Origin: Deltaproteobacteria bacterium
GTDB taxonomy: Bacteria > Desulfobacterota > Desulfarculia > Adiutricales > JAGVGV01
Reading direction: 5' to 3'
Length of the DNA stretch: 5,451 bases
Assembly: GCA_015233515.1 (NCBI GenBank)
Contig: JADFXS010000137.1
Span: forward strand, 1,906 to 7,356
Positions 1 through 5,451 of this stretch are shown here, one piece after another. Position 1 is the stretch's first letter. Every line of letters starts with the position of its first letter. The notes beneath the pieces are model-generated. The model saw nothing but the letters and a program-made list of their open reading frames with translations. It made no database searches and was not told the origin of the DNA. A program made the position numbers and the translations under genes.

Positions 1-2
1 CG

Positions 3-1349
3 GTTTTTTTTGCCGGACGCGCCAAGCAAAAATCGGAAGCTGCCTGGCGGGAAAGCGAAGAGCGCTTTCGCCTGGCTTTTGAAAGCGCCAACAATGGAAT
101 ATGTCTCGTGGATTTTGACGGTCGGGTGTTGAGGGCCAATAGGCAAATGACCGAGATTTTCGGATATACCAAGGAAGAACTTGAAAGGATGACGGTAAAT
201 GCCATTGCCCACCAGGATGATTTAGATAAAAGTCCGATCGTTATCAACGACATTTTAGCCGGGAAGAGGGAAGGCGCCGTATTCGAAAAACGCTATATTC
301 ATAAAAATGGTCATGTTATTTGGGGACAAGTTTCAACGGCCCTTATTCGAGACCAGCAGGAAAAGCCCCTATATTTTATTTCACACGTCCAAGACATCAC
401 TCAACGCGTATTAGATGAAAAAGAAAAAGAAAAACTTCAAGCCCAGCTTCGGCAATCCCAAAAAATTGAAGCCGTGGGCACATTGGCCGGCGGTATCGCC
501 CATGACTTCAATAACCTGCTTCAGGCCATAAACGGATATACTCAGATAATGCTTCTGGATCGAAGCCAGAACGACCCGGATTATGATAAATTACAGGAGA
601 TATTGAAAGCCGGGCAAAGAGCCGGGCAGCTGGTCCGCCAACTTCTTCTTTTTAGCCGCAAGGTCGATACCGTAAAAACACCTGTTGATATCAACAATAT
701 ATTTGAACAAACGCGAAAAATGCTGGAAAGAACCATCCCCAAGATGATTGAAATAGAACTGCACCTGGGCAGTCGCTTATGGACGGTCATTGCCGATCCC
801 GTCCAGCTGGAGCAGGTTTTGTTGAATTTGGGAAGTAACGCCGCCGACGCCATGCCTGATGGTGGACGGATAATTATGGAGACCGAGAATATAATTTTGG
901 ACGATGCTTATGTGCGGAATCACTTGGAAGCAATACCAGGCAATTATGTGTTGGTGACTGTCACCGACACGGGGCATGGCATAGACAAAAATATCATGGA
1001 ACATATTTTCGACCCGTTTTTTACCACCAAGGAAATCGGCAAGGGAACCGGTTTAGGGCTGGCCTCGGTTTACTGCATTGTAAAAAGTCACGGCGGCTAT
1101 ATCCACTGCTATAGCGAACCGAGCCAAGGCACGACCTTTAAAATTTATCTGCCGGCCACGGAAAAAATTGATGTCGGTTCGGATGAAATAACCACCGCAA
1201 CTTACCAAGGCGGAATCGAGACTATCCTGCTGGTGGATGACGAAGTCCAACTCCGGAACTTCGCGACATTGGCATTTAAACGATTTGGTTACCAGGTCGT
1301 GACCGCCGCCAGCGGAGAAGAAGCCCTGGAAATATACCGGGGCAAGTAA
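3..1349 (+). CDS. Hybrid sensor histidine kinase (PAS-HisKA-HATPase-receiver), 5' partial, receiver cut by an in-frame TAA
   Basis: This is a two-component sensor kinase that would autophosphorylate on histidine and normally pass the phosphate to an attached receiver. The frame is open to the left edge, so the true start lies outside. A GTG at 108 is inside the PAS domain and is not a credible start. Seen in order: a PAS/PAC domain beginning near [11 protein letters not shown] (about nt 54-86) and ending near DITQR (about 405); a charged linker; the HisKA H-box AHDFNNLL with phospho-acceptor His at 501-503; and the ATP-binding domain with its N-box (SNAADAM, Asn at 837-839), G1 box DTGHG (Asp at 966-968), FDPFFTTK, and G2 box GKGTGLGL. 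A receiver then starts with LLVDDE, but TAA at 1347-1349 ends the frame before the phospho-acceptor Asp. As read, the product is a kinase with a broken receiver. The signal sensed and the partner regulator are unknown. VFF at the edge might be the end of a membrane helix (inference). Confidence 0.93.
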   Translation, partial: VFFAGRAKQKSEAAWRESEERFRLAFESANNGICLVDFDGRVLRANRQMTEIFGYTKEELERMTVNAIAHQDDLDKSPIVINDILAGKREGAVFEKRYIHKNGHVIWGQVSTALIRDQQEKPLYFISHVQDITQRVLDEKEKEKLQAQLRQSQKIEAVGTLAGGIAHDFNNLLQAINGYTQIMLLDRSQNDPDYDKLQEILKAGQRAGQLVRQLLLFSRKVDTVKTPVDINNIFEQTRKMLERTIPKMIEIELHLGSRLWTVIADPVQLEQVLLNLGSNAADAMPDGGRIIMETENIILDDAYVRNHLEAIPGNYVLVTVTDTGHGIDKNIMEHIFDPFFTTKEIGKGTGLGLASVYCIVKSHGGYIHCYSEPSQGTTFKIYLPATEKIDVGSDEITTATYQGGIETILLVDDEVQLRNFATLAFKRFGYQVVTAASGEEALEIYRGK

Positions 1350-1631
1350 GCTGAGATCGATTTGGTTATTCTAGATATTAGCATGCCCGGAATGGGCGGC
1401 TATAGATGTCTGAGCGAAATTTTAACGCTCAACCCACAGGCCAAGGTCGTCATTGCCAGCGGCTACTCGGCCAACGGCCAAATCAAAAAAACAGTGGAAT
1501 CAGGCGCATCCGGATTTATTGCCAAGCCATATCAACTGGCGGACCTGTTGAACCATGTGCGGGAGATTTTGGACAATAAAAAAAATACTCGCAGGATAAA
1601 CGGGGCGGGGTCCGTCAATGCGTCAGCTTGA
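1350..1631 (+). pseudogene. C-terminal remainder of the hybrid kinase receiver domain, same frame, separated by a TAA
   Basis: This stretch continues the kinase frame with no shift after the TAA at 1347-1349. It encodes the rest of a CheY-like receiver: LVILDISMPGMGG with the phospho-acceptor Asp at 1374-1376, the switch Ser in VVIASGYS at 1458-1460, and the conserved Lys in FIAKPY at 1524-1526. The domain is then complete apart from a short polar tail ending at TGA 1629-1631. All later receiver motifs are intact, so one substitution (for example CAA or GAA to TAA), a base-call error, or stop readthrough would each explain the arrangement. Separate translation is unlikely to be useful: a start at TTG 1362 or ATG 1383 has no clear ribosome binding site, and the product would lack the first beta strand and the acidic DD pair. 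The last 17 bases overlap the end of the convergent radical SAM gene. Confidence 0.85.
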
Positions 1632-3243
1632 GGCTTCCACCGGCGGAAGTGGCCAATACTTCGGCTCGACTCAGGATTTCGAAAAACAACGCCGTTTTGA
1701 ACCATGATCGCCGGACCATTCCTTGGCCGGTCTTCGCGTAAAGTCTGCCTTCCGAGAATAACTTTTCCATGATCTCTACCCCCGAGACTTGTCGCCGGCC
1801 AAGTCCCCGGGCCAAGGTTAAGGCGGAAGATAAATCCGTATCCGGACCGTGTACCGGTAATCCCTTAAGAAAATTCAGGATCCTGGCGGTAATGAAAAGC
1901 GTGGCCAGGTCATCTCGCCGGCAACTTGGAGTTTCGATGGCCATGGCCGTGGAGCGGGCTCGGACCATTTCCTCCGATCCCAAGTCAGGATAGGCTTCGT
2001 TCAAGGGACAGCCCGGAGTCAGATAAAAAATGGACGCGCCGATCAGCACCGGCAGGCGGGCCAGAAGAGCCATGGTTTCTATCATGGCGATGAGGTTTTC
2101 CTGGGGCAGGCCGAGGATCTGGTAAGCCACGAGATTAAAATCCAAGGCGCGAGCCTGCCGGACCACGGCTTCAAACTCGGCCACGGTATGGGGCCGCTCC
2201 ACCCGGTCCAAGGTCCGACCGCGGGAGCTGACCAGGGATAAATTCAAATGAGTAAAGCCCGCCTTTTTCATCAATAACAAGGTCTCGTTTTCCAGACCGA
2301 GGTAGGAAACTCCGTTCATGGCCGTCAAAATCAAGCCTTCCGGCCGGGACAGTTGACTGATTCCGTTTAAAATAGTTCGGAAATGCCCTTGGTCCCAGGT
2401 CAGATTGTCATCTTCAAAATCGACGAGCCTATAGCCCTGTCGGTATCTTTCCTCAACTTCCGCAACCACCAAATCCGGAGCGCGCCGACGATAACGACGG
2501 CCAAAAGTCTGATGGATACTGCAAAATGAGCAGCCATGAGGGCATCCCCTAGATGCGGCGATCATGGCGATTGGCTTGCCGGCCTGGTTATATCGGCTTA
2601 CCGGCCAGTCGGAAAAATCGGCCATGGGTAAATCGTTCAGAGGATAATTTTCCGCGAGGGGATTTAAGATCATCCGCGCCTGATGCTTGAAACCCAGGTT
2701 GGGTACCTGGTCTAAAGGCCGAGCCGTTAGATGGGCCTGGAGGAACTCGACTAAAGGTCGTTCTCCTTCGCCACGGATCACAAAGTCCACGGCCGGATCG
2801 GTCAGCAAGCTTTCCGGAGCCGCCGAAGCATGGTGTCCGCCGATGATAATCGGCGCGGGCCACCTGGCTTTGATCGCTCGAGCGCAAGATAAAACTTCTT
2901 GATAATACGGGGTGAATAGGCTGGAAATCCCTATCAGGTCCGGTTGAAGCGTTTCCACGTCGCGGGCCAGATCCTCATAAGCGGCCCCGAAATGATAGAA
3001 CTGATGGAATGTGGAAAACGGGCTTTGGTCGGGGACGGAGTAAAACTCTTTCACATAAGCCAGGGCTGAAGGAATGGGGACGGTCCGACGGCCATGACCA
3101 TGATGGTAATCCTTGATGATCACTTCCACTTGAGGGACGTATTTCCGGACCGCGGCCTTTATCATGGCCAAGCCCAGGGGTTGAAGCCTGATTTCCGTAT
3201 CGTAGAAATCGCGGATGGGCGGATTGAGGAGCAGAAGCTTCAT
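1615..3243 (-). CDS. B12-binding-domain radical SAM protein, substrate unknown
   Basis: This is a 542-residue cytoplasmic radical SAM enzyme with an N-terminal cobalamin-binding-like Rossmann domain. It is expected to hold a 4Fe-4S cluster and cleave S-adenosylmethionine. Family members are often methyltransferases or ring-forming enzymes, but the substrate cannot be read from sequence. Seen: MKLLLLNPP at the start; DLIGISS (about residues 102-108); IIIGGHHAS (132-140); and FVIRGEGE (154-161), the usual signature strands of the B12 domain. The cluster motif CPHGCSFC follows, with Cys234, Cys238 and Cys241, then a radical SAM barrel to about residue 410 and a C-terminal tail of about 130 residues with no motif I recognise. 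The DxHxxG cobalt-ligand motif is absent from its usual place after the first strand, as in many proteins of this class. The ATG at 3243 is chosen because MKLLLLNPP is the typical family start. No good Shine-Dalgarno precedes it. It is co-directional with the dehydrogenase but 217 bases downstream of it. Confidence 0.9.
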   Translation of the reverse strand: MKLLLLNPPIRDFYDTEIRLQPLGLAMIKAAVRKYVPQVEVIIKDYHHGHGRRTVPIPSALAYVKEFYSVPDQSPFSTFHQFYHFGAAYEDLARDVETLQPDLIGISSLFTPYYQEVLSCARAIKARWPAPIIIGGHHASAAPESLLTDPAVDFVIRGEGERPLVEFLQAHLTARPLDQVPNLGFKHQARMILNPLAENYPLNDLPMADFSDWPVSRYNQAGKPIAMIAASRGCPHGCSFCSIHQTFGRRYRRRAPDLVVAEVEERYRQGYRLVDFEDDNLTWDQGHFRTILNGISQLSRPEGLILTAMNGVSYLGLENETLLLMKKAGFTHLNLSLVSSRGRTLDRVERPHTVAEFEAVVRQARALDFNLVAYQILGLPQENLIAMIETMALLARLPVLIGASIFYLTPGCPLNEAYPDLGSEEMVRARSTAMAIETPSCRRDDLATLFITARILNFLKGLPVHGPDTDLSSALTLARGLGRRQVSGVEIMEKLFSEGRLYAKTGQGMVRRSWFKTALFFEILSRAEVLATSAGGSLKLTH

Positions 3244-3409
3244 CAGTTGGCTATCGGCCGCTGGTGGATGGTGTTTGGCGGTAATCGGTGTTTGACGCGA
3301 AAGGGCAGAAATCCGGAGAAATGCCGCATGATAGATTTCGCCTTAATATTCTCGAGATGTCTACGCTTTCGCGGTTGATAAATATCGTTGTTTCTTTAAG
3401 TGTCTAACC

Positions 3410-3436
3410 CGCCGAGGCGTGGAAAGCGCCTCGGCG
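3410..3436 (-). terminator. Strong hairpin after the dehydrogenase gene, possible terminator without a U-tract
   Basis: CGCCGAGGCG (3410-3419) and CGCCTCGGCG (3427-3436) form a perfect ten-base-pair GC-rich stem with a seven-base loop, starting about 25 bases after the TAG stop of the dehydrogenase. On the minus strand the stem is followed by GGTTAGACAC, not a T run, so it is not a standard intrinsic terminator. It may instead stabilise the 3' end of the message, or terminate weakly before the radical SAM gene. Confidence 0.5.
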
Positions 3437-3461
3437 CAATATTACCCCGATGGCGCTTTCC
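3421..3461. repeat. Second inverted repeat, overlapping the hairpin at 3410-3436 and reaching the dehydrogenase stop codon
   Basis: GGAAAGCGCC (3421-3430) is the exact reverse complement of GGCGCTTTCC (3452-3461), separated by 21 bases. It shares 3427-3430 with one arm of the neighbouring ten-base-pair hairpin and uses that hairpin's loop, so the two structures cannot both form fully. The outer arm includes the first base of the dehydrogenase TAG codon. The rest of the spacer, 3244-3409, shows no gene and no convincing promoter or ribosome binding site for the radical SAM gene. Confidence 0.55.
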
Positions 3462-5287
3462 TAAAAGTTAAAAGCCGCTTCCGGAATGTCCAGGGCGGAT
3501 GTATCCTCGGTTTCCAAGCTCATATGTCGGGAAAAGACATTCACCAGGGTGTTCCGACAAAAATATTTGGCGGTTTCAATTTTACCGCGATAATACATAT
3601 CATCGGCCGATCCCGCACCGACATCGGCCAGTTTGGTTCGGGCGATCAAAGCTTGTTCCAACAGGAGCCGCGCGAATTCCACCTCGGCCATGCAATCCAG
3701 GAAACGAGTGGAAGTCAGCGGAATCAGCCGGAGCCGGCCATCCTGGAAATACTGCACATACTGCATGGCCCATTCGCCGACTAATTTAGCCGCTTTGAAG
3801 AGTCGTTTGAAATCAGCGGCCAAATCAGGGTCATCCCGATGCGCGGCGGTCAGGTCCATGATTTCCTGAATCCAGTCCTGGAAAATCTTACCGCCTTCCA
3901 TCATCATCTTCCGGCCGATTAGGTCCAGGGATTGAATATAATTAGTGCCTTCCCAGATGGACAGGATTTTGATGTCCCGGGCGTATTGTTCCACCGGGTA
4001 TTCCGCGCAGTACCCGGAACCGCCGAAAATCTGGATAGCGTCTCGAATGAGCTGGTAACCGTAATCCGTGTTATAGCTCTTGACCAGGGGGATGAGGAGT
4101 TCCACCTGCCGACGGGCGGCGTGACGGGCCTTTTCATCCGGGTCATGTTCGGCCACATCGCTGAGGTAGGCGATTTTGCTTAGTAAGGCGCGCATGGCTT
4201 CGGTCCCGGATTTAAGGTTCATCAACATCCGGCGCACGTCTTCGTGCTGGATAATGGGCACCCGGTCGGCGGAACGGTTGGTGAAGGGCGGTCCCTGGAT
4301 TCGTTCCTGGGCATAGACCCGGGCCACGTCATACGCCGCCGAGGTACAACCCAAGGCTTGGAGCCCGGTGGCGATGCGGGCTTCATTCATGAGCTGAAAC
4401 ATCTTGGACATGCCGGAATTAGGCTCGCCTAAGAGAATACCGCGACACTGGTTGTTTTCACCAAAGCTCAAGGAGGCGGTCACCGAACCATGCAACCCCA
4501 TTTTATGTTCGATACCCGTGCAGTTCATGTCGTTAGGCTGCCCCAGGCTACCGTCCGGGTTGACCCAGATTTTAGGGACAATGAATAAACTGATACCTTT
4601 AGTTCCTTTGGGAGCCCCTTCGATGCGCGCCAGAACCAGGTGGATGATATTTTCGGTCAGGTCGTGTTCTCCAGCGGAAATGAACCGTTTTGTCCCCTGG
4701 ATTTTATAAATCCGCGGGTCCCCGGCATCCGGGTCCGGGATGGCTTTGGTTCTTAACCACCCAACATCGCTGCCGGCGTCCGCCTCGGTCAGGCACATGG
4801 TGCCGGCCCAAATCCCGGAGTACATTTTTTCCACGAACAAGGCCCGATCTTCGGCGGTGCCATAGTTTGAAATTACCCGGCCTCCGCCGGAGGTTACCCC
4901 GGTAGCCACGGTGAAGGCCATGTTGGCGGAATCAAAAAATTCCGTGACCAGGACATGCATTATTAAAGGTAGCCCCTGACCGCCGAACTCCGGTTCGCAG
5001 GGCATGGCCCCCCAGCCGTTTTCAAAAAGGAATTTCCACAGGTCCCTATTTTCCTTTGGAGTAGTGACCTGATTGTTCTCGTACTTACAGCCCTGTTGAT
5101 CTCCGATTTTCAACGTGGGGCCGACCACTTCCCGACAGGTTTTCAAGGCCTCCTGGATGATCATGTGGAAATCATCCGCGGAAAAGTCCTTGAAAGCTTC
5201 GTAACTCAGGAGTTTATCCACGCCGAACTGTTCGAAAAGTATGAATTTGGTGTCACGATCGTCGCGACGAAAGAAATTGACGGTCAT
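3461..5287 (-). CDS. Large (608-residue) acyl-CoA dehydrogenase of the FadE5/DmdC type
   Basis: This FAD-dependent acyl-CoA dehydrogenase introduces the alpha,beta double bond in an acyl-CoA thioester, passing electrons to an electron-transfer flavoprotein. Seen in order: an N-terminal extension (about residues 3-50, FILFEQFGVDKLL) typical of the roughly 600-residue subgroup; the N-terminal helical domain to about 160; the middle beta domain beginning with the flavin-contact motif MCLTEADAGSD (164-174); and the C-terminal helical domain with QIFGGSGY (419-426) and IWEGTNYIQ (444-452). Glu446 in WEGTN is the expected catalytic base. An extra C-terminal helical region follows to residue 608. 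Mycobacterial FadE5 and methylmercaptopropionyl-CoA dehydrogenase DmdC share this size and plan, so the acyl chain could be long, medium, branched or unusual and cannot be fixed here. The ATG at 5287 has a modest GGGGT upstream at 5293-5297. The stop is TAG. A promoter and palindromic operator at 5339-5386 suggest repression by a TetR-family acyl-CoA-responsive regulator (inference). Confidence 0.95.
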   Translation of the reverse strand: MTVNFFRRDDRDTKFILFEQFGVDKLLSYEAFKDFSADDFHMIIQEALKTCREVVGPTLKIGDQQGCKYENNQVTTPKENRDLWKFLFENGWGAMPCEPEFGGQGLPLIMHVLVTEFFDSANMAFTVATGVTSGGGRVISNYGTAEDRALFVEKMYSGIWAGTMCLTEADAGSDVGWLRTKAIPDPDAGDPRIYKIQGTKRFISAGEHDLTENIIHLVLARIEGAPKGTKGISLFIVPKIWVNPDGSLGQPNDMNCTGIEHKMGLHGSVTASLSFGENNQCRGILLGEPNSGMSKMFQLMNEARIATGLQALGCTSAAYDVARVYAQERIQGPPFTNRSADRVPIIQHEDVRRMLMNLKSGTEAMRALLSKIAYLSDVAEHDPDEKARHAARRQVELLIPLVKSYNTDYGYQLIRDAIQIFGGSGYCAEYPVEQYARDIKILSIWEGTNYIQSLDLIGRKMMMEGGKIFQDWIQEIMDLTAAHRDDPDLAADFKRLFKAAKLVGEWAMQYVQYFQDGRLRLIPLTSTRFLDCMAEVEFARLLLEQALIARTKLADVGAGSADDMYYRGKIETAKYFCRNTLVNVFSRHMSLETEDTSALDIPEAAFNF

Positions 5288-5312
5288 AAGTTACCCCGTA
5301 TTTTGGCGTATT

Positions 5313-5331
5313 GGCCGGGCAACTTCCGGCC
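5313..5331 (-). other. Small GC-rich hairpin in the dehydrogenase leader
   Basis: GGCCGG (5313-5318) and CCGGCC (5326-5331) can form a six-base-pair stem with a seven-base loop in the transcript leader, between the operator and the ribosome binding region. It ends about 25 bases before the ATG, so it would not cover the GGGGT sequence. It might affect message stability. With so short a stem in GC-rich DNA, chance is a fair explanation. Confidence 0.35.
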
Positions 5332-5338
5332 CAGACGC

Positions 5339-5358
5339 AATGAATGATCATTCATTCA
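5339..5358. promoter_or_regulatory. Palindromic operator, TetR/FadR-like, over the dehydrogenase transcription start
   Basis: AATGAATGATCATTCATT at 5339-5356 is a perfect 18-base palindrome. Overlapping it, 5341-5358 reads TGAATGA, four bases, TCATTCA, with both half-sites exact. This spacing matches the published operator pattern of Bacillus subtilis FadR (TGAATGA-N4-TCATTCA), a TetR-family repressor of fatty acid degradation genes. The site adjoins the -10 box and covers the predicted start of transcription, the classic place for repression. The regulator gene is not in this window. Assigning the family rests on motif likeness and on the gene controlled. Confidence 0.75.
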
Positions 5359-5386
5359 TATTATCAGGCCCATCTGCGGCTGTCAA
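5358..5386 (-). promoter_or_regulatory. Sigma-70-type promoter of the acyl-CoA dehydrogenase gene
   Basis: Read on the minus strand, a perfect -35 box TTGACA (5386-5381) is followed after 17 bases by TAATAT (5363-5358), preceded by TG one base earlier (TGATAATAT), an extended -10 pattern. An alternative -10, GATAAT (5365-5360), would give a 15-base spacer. Transcription would start near 5350-5352, leaving a leader of roughly 60 bases before the ATG at 5287. It is the strongest promoter match I noticed in the window, and it faces the dehydrogenase. Confidence 0.78.
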
Positions 5387-5451
5387 GGAATTTGCTTTCC
5401 CTAAATCCACCATCAAATCGCGGATAGGGCGCGTAAATCCTAGGCGAAACG

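Noticed and set aside
51..69. Inverted repeat GAAAGCG / CGCTTTC with a five-base loop near the left edge.
   Set aside because: It lies inside the conserved ESEERFR coding stretch of the PAS domain and is explained by codon choice.
418..435. A-rich run (A5 G A5 G A5) in the kinase linker as a possible frameshift site.
   Set aside because: It simply encodes the Lys/Glu linker between PAS and HisKA. The frame is unbroken on both sides and no downstream pairing element is evident.
2588..2887. Antisense and alternative-frame open frames inside the radical SAM and dehydrogenase genes.
   Set aside because: They overlap strongly recognisable genes, are low in complexity or rich in Arg/Pro/Ser, and show no family motif or start signal. 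They are shadows of the real frames.
3244..3409. Possible promoter for the radical SAM gene in the spacer, such as TAGACA followed by an AT-rich TATTTA.
   Set aside because: The -10 match is poor and several equally weak pairings exist, so I could not support any one of them.
3404..3463. The dehydrogenase ends in TAG and the next in-frame stop, 18 codons later, is also TAG, raising pyrrolysine readthrough.
   Set aside because: The protein already has the usual length and C-terminal region at the first TAG, and the extra codons are made of the hairpin repeats. There is no support for readthrough.
5348..5451. A minus-strand frame open from the right edge for about 34 codons, ending at TGA 5350-5348, which could be the tail of an upstream gene.
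   Set aside because: It is too short to judge, has no recognisable motif, and a second frame is open over much of the same stretch. The promoter and operator inside it argue for non-coding sequence.

Overview
This window reads as ordinary bacterial chromosome. It holds one 5'-truncated sensor kinase gene on the plus strand and two complete genes on the minus strand. The gene types (a PAS hybrid histidine kinase, a B12-binding-domain radical SAM protein, and a roughly 600-residue acyl-CoA dehydrogenase behind a TGAATGA-type operator) are common together in Desulfobacterota (the former Deltaproteobacteria, sulfate reducers and syntrophs). That placement is an inference from gene content and protein style. 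No marker gene is present to prove it.

Layout. Positions 3-1349 encode the PAS, HisKA and HATPase parts of a hybrid histidine kinase plus the first third of its C-terminal receiver domain. An in-frame TAA at 1347-1349 interrupts the receiver. The rest of the receiver continues in the same frame to the stop at 1629-1631, with its key residues intact. The kinase frame ends 17 bases inside the 3' end of a convergent radical SAM gene (3243-1615, minus). A 217-base spacer follows (3244-3460) with two overlapping, mutually exclusive inverted repeats. Next is a large acyl-CoA dehydrogenase gene (5287-3461, minus). Its upstream region (5288-5451) carries a well-formed sigma-70-type promoter, with a palindromic operator lying over the predicted transcription start.

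How the parts work together. The dehydrogenase should perform the alpha,beta-dehydrogenation step of acyl-CoA oxidation and pass electrons to an electron-transfer flavoprotein. Its promoter/operator resembles TetR-family fatty-acid-degradation control. The regulator itself is not in the window. The radical SAM gene lies downstream in the same direction, but it is separated by a hairpin region and shows no clear link in function. The kinase is a separate, convergent unit. I found no mobile element, CRISPR array, RNA gene or obviously new multi-gene system. The points worth a second look are the nonsense codon in the receiver, the nested operator, and the paired alternative hairpins after the dehydrogenase.
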